Origin: Lentisphaeria bacterium
GTDB taxonomy: Bacteria > Verrucomicrobiota > Lentisphaeria > Oligosphaerales > Oligosphaeraceae
Direction of reading: 5' to 3'
Assembly (NCBI GenBank): GCA_024405215.1
Contig: JAKSPB010000021.1
Span: 1-56,764 of the forward strand
Length of the DNA stretch: 56,764 nt
Shown piece after piece: positions 32,032-40,930 of this stretch. Both the position numbers and the translations under genes were made by a program. How positions within the stretch are numbered: position 1 is the stretch's first letter; the number at the start of each line of letters is the position of its first letter. The notes beneath the pieces are model-generated. The model saw only the letters and a program-made list of their open reading frames with translations, was not told where the DNA came from and did not search any database.

Positions 32032-32880
32032 TTAGAAATGGAGGATGTGGGGAGTGATTTCCCCGGTTGTGCCATGGATGTCAATTAGGGAAAAGGAATC
32101 CTGGATGGTCAGGGAGCCTGCGCCGATCTGCCAGTAGCCGTCTTTCTGGGGGGGGAGCAGGAAGGGACGGTGGACGTGCCCGGAGAGAATGGCCTGGAAA
32201 CGTCCTTTTTCGCCCCATCGGGAGAGTCGCGGGTAGTCGACGAATTTCGTGCGCCAGGAGAGCGGGCCGCCTGACGGACCATGCAGGGGAAAATGTGTCA
32301 CGAGCACACGGGCGCGCGCCTGCGCGGGACAAGAGAAAATATAATCCAGTTTCTCCCATACGGCGGTGGAGATTTCTCCCGTGGAGAGCCAGATTGCGCA
32401 GGGACGGGCCGGCGAGAGGCAGATGAACTCCACCGGCCCGGCGCATAGGCTCCGGGGCAGTTCATCCAGCCGCAGACGGTTGCCGTTCAGTTGCCGGAAG
32501 GCCTCTTCCAGGGCATGCCGGTTTTGCGCTACGTATGCGTCATGGTTTCCCGGCACATAGAGGAAGTTTTTTCCTGCCGCCAGAAGGAGGGGGGCCAGGA
32601 GTTCCTGCGCGTGCTGGAACTCCTCTTGGGAGCCGATGCTGGTCAGGTCTCCTGTGCAGACGAGCATGTCTGCCTGGCAGCGCGTGTACTCCTTCGCCAG
32701 TCTGGCGATATTCTCCAGGGAGAGTTTCCGCTGACGGGTGGTGAATTGGTTGAGGCGTCCGAAGAAGCGTTTGTCCAGCAGGTAGGACCAATGCCAGTCT
32801 GCCAGTCCCGTGTGGAGGTCGGAAATATGCAGGATGCGGAAGGTCCCGGAAGGTTTGGATGGGATGTCGGGAAAGGTCAT
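32032..32880 (-). CDS. Calcineurin-like metallophosphoesterase (cytoplasmic)
   Basis: 282 residues. All five motif blocks are intact: ILHISDLHTG, VCTGDLTSIG, VPGNHDAYV, VLVTHFPLHGPS and LSGHVHRPF. No signal peptide, so a cytoplasmic phosphodiesterase such as the CpdA/Icc group or an unassigned relative. Its start overlaps the stop of the sigma54 response regulator (4 bp) and rhaB follows after 6 bp, linking signalling genes to rhamnose genes. The substrate is unknown. Confidence 0.87.
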   Translation of the reverse strand: MTFPDIPSKPSGTFRILHISDLHTGLADWHWSYLLDKRFFGRLNQFTTRQRKLSLENIARLAKEYTRCQADMLVCTGDLTSIGSQEEFQHAQELLAPLLLAAGKNFLYVPGNHDAYVAQNRHALEEAFRQLNGNRLRLDELPRSLCAGPVEFICLSPARPCAIWLSTGEISTAVWEKLDYIFSCPAQARARVLVTHFPLHGPSGGPLSWRTKFVDYPRLSRWGEKGRFQAILSGHVHRPFLLPPQKDGYWQIGAGSLTIQDSFSLIDIHGTTGEITPHILHF

Positions 32881-34259
32881 TCTTCCGGGGTGTCGTTGAG
32901 TTCCGGATATTGCAAGAGCCGACGTTGTAGGGTCCGTCGGCTGATGCCAAGGATTTCCGCCGCCTTGGTGCGGTTTCCTTTTGCTTGCTCCAGTGCGCGT
33001 TTCATGGCCAGCAGTTCGTTGGCATGGATGTCCAGCGTGGCAATCGGCTCTTCGGCTTTGTCGGTCGTGGCGGATTCTGCCTGCGGGGTGGACAGCGCCT
33101 CGACAATCTCCTTGGGGATGTCGCTGACGGTCAGCGTGGTTCCGCGGGCCATGACTACCATTCGTTCCATGCAGTTGCGCAATTCGCGGATGTTGCCGGG
33201 CCAGCTGTAGGAGACGAGGACATTGGCCGCATCCTGCGTGATGCCCGTGACGTCCCGGTCGTTGTCTCGTGCGGAGACGGTCAGGAAGTGGTCCATCAGG
33301 GGGCGGATGTCCTCGGGATGCTCGCGAAGCGGCGGCAATTGCAGGTTGACGACGTTCAGCCGGTAGAAGAGGTCCTCCCGGAAGGTTCCCGCCTGGACCA
33401 TGGCCTTCAGGTCCCGGTTGGTGGCGGCGATCAGGCGCACATCGACGGGGATGGTGAGGGAGCCGCCGACGCGCTCCAGGTTCCGGTTTTCCAGTACACG
33501 CAGGAGCTTGACCTGGGTGGCCAGGGAGATTTCGCCGATTTCATCCAGGAAGAGCGTCCCGTGGTCCGCGCGCTCGAAGCGTCCGATGAAGCGGTCGCTG
33601 GCTCCTGTGAAGGCGCCTTTTTCGTGTCCGAAGAGTTCGCTTTCCAGAAGATTCTCGTTGAAAGAGGCGCAATGTACGGCGACGAAGGGGTTGCGGCTGC
33701 GGGGGCTCCATGCGTGCAGGGCATGGGCAAAAAGCTCCTTGCCCGTGCCGCTTTCGCCGGTGATGAGGACGGTGCTGCGCGCCGCTGCCACTTGCCGGGC
33801 CTCCTCGATCAACTTCTTCATGGCCGGCGAGGAACCGATGATGCCTTCCGGGGCTACGGGAGCGCTCTTGCGGGTCGCGTTCTTGCGTTCCTCAAGGACT
33901 TCCAGCCCCCGGTCGATCATCATCTCCAGGTCGTCCAGATTCACAGGCTTGGTCAGATAGTCGTAGGCGCCTGCGCGGATGGCGGCCATGGCGGTCTGTA
34001 CGGAGCCGTATGCCGTCAGCATGATGATCAGGGGCGCATTGGGCCAGGAGACGACTTCGCGGGTGAAGGCCATGCCGTCCATTCCCGGCATCCTGAGGTC
34101 GGTGAGGACGATATCCACCCTGTGGGACTTCAAGAGTTCCAGGCCTTGGGTGGCGCTGTCGGCCAGCAGGATTTCGTATTTGTCGGAAAAGGCGTCTTGC
34201 AGACCCTCGCGGGTGTTCCGTTCGTCGTCAATGACAAGGATGACAGGAAGAGTAGGCAT
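32877..34259 (-). CDS. NtrC-family sigma54-dependent response regulator
   Basis: 460 residues. The receiver domain (1-~120) has the acidic pair D11/D12, phosphorylation site D54 (VLTDLRMPGMDG), T82 and K104. The AAA+ domain (~140-375) contains Walker A GESGTGKE and the sigma54-contacting GAFTGA. A Fis-type helix-turn-helix closes the protein (RTKAAEILGISRRTLQRRL). It overlaps the histidine kinase by one base (TAATG), so the pair is coupled. Position at the head of the rha operon suggests control of that operon or linked genes. Confidence 0.95.
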   Translation of the reverse strand: MPTLPVILVIDDERNTREGLQDAFSDKYEILLADSATQGLELLKSHRVDIVLTDLRMPGMDGMAFTREVVSWPNAPLIIMLTAYGSVQTAMAAIRAGAYDYLTKPVNLDDLEMMIDRGLEVLEERKNATRKSAPVAPEGIIGSSPAMKKLIEEARQVAAARSTVLITGESGTGKELFAHALHAWSPRSRNPFVAVHCASFNENLLESELFGHEKGAFTGASDRFIGRFERADHGTLFLDEIGEISLATQVKLLRVLENRNLERVGGSLTIPVDVRLIAATNRDLKAMVQAGTFREDLFYRLNVVNLQLPPLREHPEDIRPLMDHFLTVSARDNDRDVTGITQDAANVLVSYSWPGNIRELRNCMERMVVMARGTTLTVSDIPKEIVEALSTPQAESATTDKAEEPIATLDIHANELLAMKRALEQAKGNRTKAAEILGISRRTLQRRLLQYPELNDTPEE

Positions 34260-35455
34260 TAGGGATTGGTGGAATCGGGGGCCGACAACTGGCGGACAAT
34301 GCGTGCGTGGCGTGGGAAACTGAGGGTGAATGCGGCGCCGCCGCCGGGCTTGCCGTCAATGGCCAGGTCGCCGCCGTGGGAACGGACGATGCGGTCGACG
34401 ATGAGCAATCCCAGGCCGTGTCCGGCGGATTTTGTCGTGTAGTATGGTTCCATCAGATGGGAAAGCTGCTCCTTGGTAAGGCCGGGCCCGTTGTCGGCGA
34501 AGCGCAGATGGACGAAGACATCGTCCACGGTGAAGGTGACTTGGATTTTTCCGCCGTTCTGCATGGCCTGCATGGCGTTCTTGAGAAGATTGAAGAATGC
34601 CTGTGTCAGCTGGCCGGCATCGCCGGAGATGGCCGGAACCAGGTCCGGGAAATCCATGGCGACAGTGATGTCCTTTGCCTTGAGTTCGGGTTCCAGGAAT
34701 CCCAGTGCGCTGACCAGGAGTTCCTGGAGATTGACCGGGGTCATGGAGAGTTGCGTGGGGCGCACTGCATTCAGGAAGTTCTTCACGATGCTGTCCAGGC
34801 GCTGGAGTTCCTGCCCTGCGATGTCCACGAAGTGTGCCGTGGATTCCCGGACGACGGTGTCGTCGGCATTTCGCAGCTTTCGTTTCAGCACTTGCAGATG
34901 GATGCCCAGGGCATTCAGGGGATTGCCCAATTCGTGGGCGACTCCCGCTGCCAGTTGCGTGATGGCGGTGACGCGCTGGGTTTCTACCGTCTTTTCGTTG
35001 TCTTCGCGTCGTTCGGTGACATCATGGAAGATCAGGGTGGCCAGTAGTTGCTCTTCATTGGCGAGTTCCGGTGGTTCCGGTGCCGGAATGAGGTAGAAGG
35101 AGAGGAAGCGTCGTTCCGGATAGAAGATTTCGATTTCCTGGCGGCTGAAGCGCCCCCATTGGCCTGCAGGCACTTGCAGGAGCTGCGTCCAGTCAATCTG
35201 GCGGAAATAGCGCCCGATGGGTTGGCCGATGGCATCTTCGGGGATGCCGAAGAGGTGCATGGCCGAGGGATTGGCGATGCGGATGCGGAGGGCATTGTCC
35301 AGCACAATGATCCCTTCCCGCAACGTGTCGACAATTTCCTCGAAGAAGCCCTTGTCGGCCAGGGCGCTGCGGAGATATTTCCGCAGGGTGGCCGCATCCA
35401 GCTTCTCCAGCTTGTCCTGCAGACGGTCCCGGAAGGTGTTTCTTCTCATGGTCAT
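34259..35455 (-). CDS. PAS-domain sensor histidine kinase (NtrB/ZraS type), soluble
   Basis: 398 residues. A PAS domain (~38-150, VDTLREGIIVLDNALRIRIAN) is followed by the dimerisation H-box with H174 (AAGVAHELGNPLNALG) and an ATP-binding domain (FFNLLKNAMQAM, FADNGPGL, GHGLGLLIVDRIV). No membrane segment is visible, so the signal is probably sensed in the cytoplasm. ATG at 35455 or 35449. A terminator just upstream (35472-35517) closes the previous transcript, so this gene begins the rha operon. Confidence 0.93.
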   Translation of the reverse strand: MTMRRNTFRDRLQDKLEKLDAATLRKYLRSALADKGFFEEIVDTLREGIIVLDNALRIRIANPSAMHLFGIPEDAIGQPIGRYFRQIDWTQLLQVPAGQWGRFSRQEIEIFYPERRFLSFYLIPAPEPPELANEEQLLATLIFHDVTERREDNEKTVETQRVTAITQLAAGVAHELGNPLNALGIHLQVLKRKLRNADDTVVRESTAHFVDIAGQELQRLDSIVKNFLNAVRPTQLSMTPVNLQELLVSALGFLEPELKAKDITVAMDFPDLVPAISGDAGQLTQAFFNLLKNAMQAMQNGGKIQVTFTVDDVFVHLRFADNGPGLTKEQLSHLMEPYYTTKSAGHGLGLLIVDRIVRSHGGDLAIDGKPGGGAAFTLSFPRHARIVRQLSAPDSTNP

Positions 35456-35471
35456 GCTTGTTTGACAGCAC

Positions 35472-35517
35472 AAAAAAACCGGCGGTTCCCGGCGCTGTGG
35501 CGTCGGCTTTCCGCCGG
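35472..35517 (-). terminator. Terminator of the TIGR04073-type gene
   Basis: On the minus strand CCGGCGG (35517-35511) pairs with CCGCCGG (35485-35479), followed by TTTTTTT (35478-35472). It separates the TIGR04073-type gene from the histidine kinase operon. Confidence 0.85.
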
Positions 35518-35546
35518 CTTTGTTTGGCTTATGTCAGATCAATGAA

Positions 35547-36428
35547 CTAGTAACGCTTGTGGAAAGCGGGCTTGTAGACCTTCCAGGTGGTGACCTGGTC
35601 AGTGTCGTTGATCACGTACGCGGGCTCGATGATGGGCTCCCAGCCGAAGGGGAAGGTGATGGTTTCCACAACGCCCACGCATTCGCGGACCAGGAAGCGC
35701 CAGATGCCCAGTCCGACGCCCTTGGAGCAGCCGGCCAGGTCGCCTTCGGTGCGGGTGACGCGGAAGATGTTGTTGGGGATTTCCACGATGCCGAAGAGGA
35801 CGTTGCAGAGGCCGCGGCCGAACTGGTCGGCAGGACGGCGCTCGACAACGGGATCCAGCTGCATGTCATCCAGACTGAAGTCGTATCCGGCGATGCCGGT
35901 GAAGAAGTCGATGATTTCCACGGGGCGGATGGCGACATAGAGGTGGATCAGCAGGGCGTCCAGCTGAACGCGGATATCCCACTTGTCACGACGGAAGTGA
36001 TAGGTGTCTGCGTAGGGATCATCTGCGCCGGTCTCCTTGCGCCAGGGGCCGAAGGCAGCCGTGGCGTACTTGCCCTTGTGGAATTCGAAGGCATTGGCGT
36101 TGTTCTCGTAGTAGTCAGCCAGCCAGAAGGGCGGGATGAAATGCGGGAAGGCGATACCGGTTTCCACGTTGGCGTAGAGGGAAAGCTGTGCGTAGTTGGT
36201 GATGGCGACTTCAGCGCCGATGCCAGGGCCCAGGGCAACGCCGCAACGGACGATGGCGAGCAGGTGGGAAACGCGGTTCCAGATGTAGAGTTCGGTTTTG
36301 ACGATGGCTCCGTTGGGATCCAGCATCTCGGAGTTGGCACCGATTTCCTGGGCCTTCACGGGGGTGAAGTTCATGGCAGTGACCAGCGCCAGGATTCCGA
36401 ACAGAAGTTTGACTTGGCTCTTGAACAT
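35547..36428 (-). CDS. Exosortase-associated protein, TIGR04073-like
   Basis: 293 residues with signal peptide (MFKSQVKLLFGILALVTAMNFTPVKA). The C-terminal part has the TIGR04073 pattern: QFGRGLCNVLFGIVEIPNNI, then EGDLAGCSKGVGLGIWRFLVRECVGVVETITFPF. The N-terminal half contains an outer-membrane-like stretch of alternating residues (GIGAEVAITNYAQLSLYANVETG). TIGR04073 proteins occur in genomes with exosortase/PEP-CTERM export, but exosortase is not in the window. Monocistronic, with a terminator downstream. Confidence 0.72.
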   Translation of the reverse strand: MFKSQVKLLFGILALVTAMNFTPVKAQEIGANSEMLDPNGAIVKTELYIWNRVSHLLAIVRCGVALGPGIGAEVAITNYAQLSLYANVETGIAFPHFIPPFWLADYYENNANAFEFHKGKYATAAFGPWRKETGADDPYADTYHFRRDKWDIRVQLDALLIHLYVAIRPVEIIDFFTGIAGYDFSLDDMQLDPVVERRPADQFGRGLCNVLFGIVEIPNNIFRVTRTEGDLAGCSKGVGLGIWRFLVRECVGVVETITFPFGWEPIIEPAYVINDTDQVTTWKVYKPAFHKRY

Positions 36429-36601
36429 TTTGATGTTTTTCCTTTGGAGGAAGGGTTAGTTGTATTATCAGGTGGACGAAAATTCAGAATTTACCCAATT
36501 TAGCCCGTGAACGATATTTTTAAAGCAAAGAGAAGCGAAAAACTCTGGAAAAAACCTTTTTTCGGGCTTTTTTTTGACTTATTTCTTCTTGAACATGAAA
36601 A

Positions 36602-37207
36602 TCATGATGGAAACAACGGGATGGCATTGCAGAGTTTTGCGCCATTGGGGAGATGGGTCACAAGAAGGAACGCGCGCCTTGCGTCGCCGGTTCGCCATTG
36701 CCGGAGGAGTTCTGCGCATTTTTCCGCCATCCGTTCATCCAGTCCAGTGAAAGGCTCGTCCAGCAGGAGCAGTTCGGGATCGGCGAGCAGGGCCCGGAGG
36801 AGATTGATTCGCTGCGCCTCGCCTCCGGAGAGGGTGGTGGCTGGCGAGTCTGCCACGTGGGCGAGTTCCAGGGTGTCCAGAAGAGAGTTGATTTTTTTGT
36901 CGTCGGGTGTCTTCATGACGAATCGGAGATTCTGTCGTGCAGTGAACCAGGGGAGTAACCGCAGGTCCTGGAAGGCCATGCCGATACGGTCTGTGTGGCG
37001 GAGGATTTCCCCTTGCGTCGGCCGGAGCAGTCCCGCCGCCAGTTTCAGGAGGGTGCTTTTGCCGGAGCCGGAAGGCGTGTCCAGGTAACGTCCTTCGCCG
37101 CGGTTCAGGACAAAAGAGAGACGGGACCATAGGGGCGTGGCGTTTCCCGCCCAATGGAAGGACACGTCGTGGAATTCCAGCATGGGTTGGAATGGAGTCA
37201 GTGCCAT
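36602..37207 (-). CDS. ABC transporter ATP-binding protein (NitT/TauT type)
   Basis: 201 residues, short for the family. Walker A is PSGSGKST (45-52), the Q-loop lies in MAFQDLRLLPW, the signature is LSGGEAQR (~123), and Walker B is LLLLDEPFTGLD (~146). It overlaps the permease gene by 10 bp, so both form one importer. The usual variable helices at the C-terminus are missing, which is why the protein is short. Confidence 0.9.
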   Translation of the reverse strand: MALTPFQPMLEFHDVSFHWAGNATPLWSRLSFVLNRGEGRYLDTPSGSGKSTLLKLAAGLLRPTQGEILRHTDRIGMAFQDLRLLPWFTARQNLRFVMKTPDDKKINSLLDTLELAHVADSPATTLSGGEAQRINLLRALLADPELLLLDEPFTGLDERMAEKCAELLRQWRTGDARRAFLLVTHLPNGAKLCNAIPLFPS

Positions 37208-37920
37208 GTCCTTAGTCTCCGCACAAGAAAGGTGTCTATGGCAACCCCCAGGCAGGCGATGAGGATGGTCCAGGCGAAAAGATCCGGCAGTTCCAGATTT
37301 CTGTAGCACAGGTAGATCTGTGCCCCGATGCCGTCCTGCGCCCCGAAGAACTCTGCTGTGGCGGTGACCTTCCAGGTGATGCCGAGGGCGTAGGAGAATC
37401 CGGCAAAAAGGGATGGGGCGATTCCCGGAAGGATGATTCCCGTCAGGCGCTTCCGGGGGGGGAGGCGATAGACTTTTGCCAATTCGAACCATTTTCGGTC
37501 CAGGGCCCGCGTGGCGTTGGCGGTATTGATGAAGAGGATGGGGAATACGGAGAGGAGTGCGACGGCCAGGGGGACGGCGGCGCCGCTGGAAAGCCACACG
37601 AGCAGCAGGGAAATCCAGACAATCGGGGGGCAGCTCTGCCCGAGGGTGATCAACGGGGCGACGGCGTCATGGAGCAAGGGGTGCCGCCCGCAGAAGATTC
37701 CGGAGACGATGGCCGTCATGCTTCCCAGGAGGAGGCCTCCCGCGCCGCGCGCCAGCGTCAGAAACAGCGTATGCCAAGTGCCGGCGCTGGTCAGCAGAGC
37801 GCCTAATGCGCATGCGGTCGCCCAGGGCGACGGCAGGATCCGTCCGTGGTTGGCGCATGAGAGTGCCGTCCAGCAGAGGAGGCAGATTCCCATGGGCAGG
37901 ATGGGCCAGATGCGTTTCAT
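37198..37920 (-). CDS. ABC transporter permease (SsuC/TauC-like)
   Basis: 240 residues with about six membrane segments starting MKRIWPILPMGICLLCWTALSC. The EAA-type cytoplasmic loop is visible (ELAKVYRLPPRKRLTGIILPGIAPSLFAG). Members import sulfonates, nitrate, thiamine precursors or similar small anions; which one is not evident. It overlaps the lipoprotein gene by 4 bp and the ATPase by 10 bp. No typical periplasmic binding protein accompanies it. Confidence 0.9.
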   Translation of the reverse strand: MKRIWPILPMGICLLCWTALSCANHGRILPSPWATACALGALLTSAGTWHTLFLTLARGAGGLLLGSMTAIVSGIFCGRHPLLHDAVAPLITLGQSCPPIVWISLLLVWLSSGAAVPLAVALLSVFPILFINTANATRALDRKWFELAKVYRLPPRKRLTGIILPGIAPSLFAGFSYALGITWKVTATAEFFGAQDGIGAQIYLCYRNLELPDLFAWTILIACLGVAIDTFLVRRLRTWH

Positions 37921-38354
37921 GGGGTCTTGGCCGTGTCTTCCGGGGAAAGGGGCGTCAGTTGCCAGCTCTTCCTGATTACCGTGTGGTCGGCAAGTTCGGC
38001 GGCGATGGTCAGGCCGCCTTTGGGATATCCCAGGAAGGCTACCCAGAGAATTGCCCCCTGGCAGCGTCGTGCGTCCAGTTCCGCGTAGCCGCGCTGGGCG
38101 AGGCTGCGCCGCAGGAGGGCGAGGTCCTGCGGGAGCAGCCCGCATTGGTCCAGGCCCTTCCGGAGCTCCATTTCTTCCAGGCGGCCGGCCAGGGATTCCT
38201 CGGTGATTTCCAAGGCCGTGCAACGTTTCATGTCGCTGGCGGGCATGACGGTTGGGTACATCCCGGGCAGTGGGCGTTTGGGCGGCAGGTAGGCGTGATG
38301 GATGCATCCGGCGCAGAGCAGGAGAAGCAGAAGAGGGCAGAGGAGCTGTTTCAT
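37917..38354 (-). CDS. Lipoprotein of unknown function in ABC transporter operon
   Basis: 145 residues with a lipoprotein signal (MKQLLCPLLLLLLCAGC). The mature part is short and has no binding-protein fold signature. It occupies the place where a substrate-binding protein would be expected, between arylamine N-acetyltransferase and permease with 4-bp overlaps on both sides, but at ~128 mature residues it is too small for a normal one. Confidence 0.75.
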   Translation of the reverse strand: MKQLLCPLLLLLLCAGCIHHAYLPPKRPLPGMYPTVMPASDMKRCTALEITEESLAGRLEEMELRKGLDQCGLLPQDLALLRRSLAQRGYAELDARRCQGAILWVAFLGYPKGGLTIAAELADHTVIRKSWQLTPLSPEDTAKTP

Positions 38355-39151
38355 GATAGTACTATGCCGAAATAGGTCTTCAGCGCTTCGCGGAATTTCA
38401 TCTTGTCCTGGATGACGGTCTTGATGGCCGGGGCGCCGTCAGGCTGGTCCACGGATAGCTGAAGGAAGTACCTCTGGGACTCCGGATTCTGCTGGACGGA
38501 GATGCTGTTCCGACCGAATGCCGTGGGAAGATGGACCATGGGGACCTTGCGGAAGATGGAGTCCGGGTGGTTCCCCAGGTAGAAGTTCACGTATTGGAAG
38601 TCGACGGGCTGCTGCGGGGCTTCGTCAAAGGAGAAGAAGTTTTCGTAGCCATTGGGGGTTTCCTGCTGCACGAGCACCTTTTGGACGGGATCACGGAGCA
38701 GGCGGTAGTTCACGCCCTCCCGTTCCTGGGGCTGGTCGAAGAGGTGGCGTAGCGGCGTCAACGGCGCGCGTCTGCCGATGCCGACATCCGGCAGGAAGTC
38801 TCCCTCGGGGAGCCGGACCCGGAGGACGCGGTGGCGCCTGGCGGGGACAGGCGTCGGCTCGCCGGCCAGCCAGCGTCCGAAGTATTCCTCCACGGGATAG
38901 CCCAGCTCTTTCAGCAGCCACCCGAAGAGTCCGTTGAGTTCAAAGCAGTATCCGCCGCGGCGTCGGCAGACAATTTTTTCATAGAGCGCCGGGATCTCCA
39001 GAGAGACCGGGCGTCCGTTGTAGATGTCCAGGTTCTCGTAGGGGACGTGCATCAGGTGCGCGGTCTGCAACGCGAAGAGGTTTTCCGCGTTGATTTCGCG
39101 GGAACCCGTGTATCCGATTCGCTCCAGATATTTGTCCAGGCTGAGTTCCAT
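38351..39151 (-). CDS. Arylamine N-acetyltransferase family protein
   Basis: 266 residues, typical length. The Cys-His-Asp triad is visible: C69 (RRGGYCFELN), H107 (PARRHRVLRV) and D122 (FLPDVGIG). The family transfers acetyl or acyl groups from CoA to arylamines or hydrazines. It is first in an operon with a lipoprotein and an ABC importer (4-bp overlap), suggesting that the imported compound may be its substrate, which is inference. Confidence 0.93.
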   Translation of the reverse strand: MELSLDKYLERIGYTGSREINAENLFALQTAHLMHVPYENLDIYNGRPVSLEIPALYEKIVCRRRGGYCFELNGLFGWLLKELGYPVEEYFGRWLAGEPTPVPARRHRVLRVRLPEGDFLPDVGIGRRAPLTPLRHLFDQPQEREGVNYRLLRDPVQKVLVQQETPNGYENFFSFDEAPQQPVDFQYVNFYLGNHPDSIFRKVPMVHLPTAFGRNSISVQQNPESQRYFLQLSVDQPDGAPAIKTVIQDKMKFREALKTYFGIVLS

Positions 39152-39218
39152 GAGATGCGGAAAGACAGGCGCGATGTCGTTTCCTGAATCGCGCCCATGC
39201 TTTTAACGGATAGGTGGG

Positions 39219-39254
39219 AATGGCAAAAGTGCCTTCAAATGGACTTTTGCCATT
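39219..39254. repeat. R3-type perfect inverted repeat
   Basis: AATGGCAAAAGT (39219-39230) and ACTTTTGCCATT (39243-39254) are perfect inverted repeats. The enclosed gccttcaaatgg is shared with 54260-54271 (gccttcgaatgg). It lies 4 bp after the stop of the sodium symporter gene on the minus strand; there is no T tract. Confidence 0.6.
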
Positions 39255-39258
39255 GCCT

Positions 39259-40842
39259 TTAGATGAGTCCCGTCACGTTCAGGAAGATGAAGAAAATGGC
39301 GAGCGGTGCGATAATCCGGATGACGATGCTCCAGACAACGGAGAGTGTCGTGCTGGCCTTCTCGTTTTGGGAATCGGAGCCATCGGACAATCCAGCAAGC
39401 CAGAGCAGGATGCTGCGGTCGGCCATCTTTTCGGCGCCCTGACGCAATTCGGCTGTGGCTTTCCGGGCAGTCCAGACCCATCCTGCGAAGAGCGCGGTGA
39501 GCATACCGGAGGCAGGCAGGATCCAGTTGGAGCAGAGCATGTCAAGGAAGTCGAACCAGTTGCCGGCGATGGCGGCTTCGCCGAAACAGGCGGTCAGGCC
39601 CTTGTGTAGCCATTCAATGTTGTCCCAGTTGCTGATGGAGACGCAGGAGAGGATGCCGACCAGGCCGGTGACAAGATAGGTGATGACGATAGCGGCATGG
39701 CGCTTGAGCCTGGTGTGGTCAAGCAGGAAGGTGACGCCGCATTCCATCAGGCTGGCTGCGCTGGTCAGGGCCGCGATGGCCAGCATGAGGAAGAAGCATC
39801 CGCTCCACAGCCAGCCCAGGGGAATTTTGTTGAAGGTGGCGGGTAGGACCTGGAAGATGAGGCCGGGGCCGGCTGCCGGATTCAGGCCCATGGCGAAGAC
39901 GGCGGGGAAGATGGCGAGTCCGGCTAGGATGGCGCCCATCGTGTCAAGAATGATGACGGAAAGGGCGGAGGAGTAAAGATTGTCTTTCTTGGACTGGTAG
40001 CTTCCGTAGGTAATGGAGATGGCCATGCCCAGGGAGAGGGAGTAGAAGGAATGCCCCAGGGCGTCCATGAAGCACTTGGTGTTCAGTTTGCTGAAATCGG
40101 GATGGAAGAGGAAGGAAAGACCGGTAGAGGCGCCTTCCAGGGTGACGCTGCGGACGATGACGACCACCAGGAGCAGGAAGAGCACGGGAAGCAGCACCTT
40201 GGACCAGCGTTCGATGCCGTCCTTGATGCCCCCCCAGAGCATGGCGGCTGAGAGTCCCAGGAAGCTCAGATGGAGGATGACGATGAGAATGGGTGATCCC
40301 AGGAAATTTCCGAATTCTGTTTCGGCCGCGCTTACGGTGTTTAGCGTGGAAAATCCGGGTGTGAAGGAGACCCGGACGTATTCAAGGATCCAGCCGCCGA
40401 TGACGGAATAATAGGACAGGATCAGCATGGCCACGAGCAGGGAAAGTGCGCCGGTGACCTTGAAGCCGAATTTCAGCATCAGCGCTCCGGCGACTGCCAT
40501 GAGGATGCCCAGGCCGATGCTGGTGTGGAAGGCCAGGAAGGCACCGTAGCAGAGAAGAAGGAAGCCAATGGCGTTGGCCAGGGCGGAGCGGCCGGGGAAG
40601 AGCTTGCCGAAGGCGCCGACGGCGTCTTTCTGGCTGGCGCGTCCAATGGAAAGTTCACAGATCATGATGGGCAGACCGACAAGGAAGACGCAGGCCAGGT
40701 AGACCATGAGGAAGGCTGCGCCGCCGTTCACTCCGGCGATGTAGGGGAAGCGCCAGATGTTGCCGAGGCCGATGGCGCTGCCGGCGATGGATAGGATGAA
40801 ACCTACTTTTGAACCCCAGTTTTCACGAGAATTTTCAGACAT
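39259..40842 (-). CDS. Sodium-dependent transporter of the NSS (SNF) family
   Basis: 527 residues, about 12 membrane segments. The N-terminal WGSKVGFILSIAGSAIGLGNIWRFPYIAGVNGGAAF is the NSS signature and contains the unwound helix and sodium ligands. ATG at 40842 chosen because the signature should begin ~10 residues in. Family substrates include amino acids (Trp, Tyr, Leu, Ala); none can be picked here. An R3-type repeat lies directly downstream. Confidence 0.94.
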   Translation of the reverse strand: MSENSRENWGSKVGFILSIAGSAIGLGNIWRFPYIAGVNGGAAFLMVYLACVFLVGLPIMICELSIGRASQKDAVGAFGKLFPGRSALANAIGFLLLCYGAFLAFHTSIGLGILMAVAGALMLKFGFKVTGALSLLVAMLILSYYSVIGGWILEYVRVSFTPGFSTLNTVSAAETEFGNFLGSPILIVILHLSFLGLSAAMLWGGIKDGIERWSKVLLPVLFLLLVVVIVRSVTLEGASTGLSFLFHPDFSKLNTKCFMDALGHSFYSLSLGMAISITYGSYQSKKDNLYSSALSVIILDTMGAILAGLAIFPAVFAMGLNPAAGPGLIFQVLPATFNKIPLGWLWSGCFFLMLAIAALTSAASLMECGVTFLLDHTRLKRHAAIVITYLVTGLVGILSCVSISNWDNIEWLHKGLTACFGEAAIAGNWFDFLDMLCSNWILPASGMLTALFAGWVWTARKATAELRQGAEKMADRSILLWLAGLSDGSDSQNEKASTTLSVVWSIVIRIIAPLAIFFIFLNVTGLI

Positions 40843-40930
40843 GATTTGCGGTTTTAATGTGAATTTGTGGAAGGAAAGAAAATTGCCTTTGGTAGAATGG
40901 AGAAGCGGGGGCGCCTTTCCTGTTATTCTC

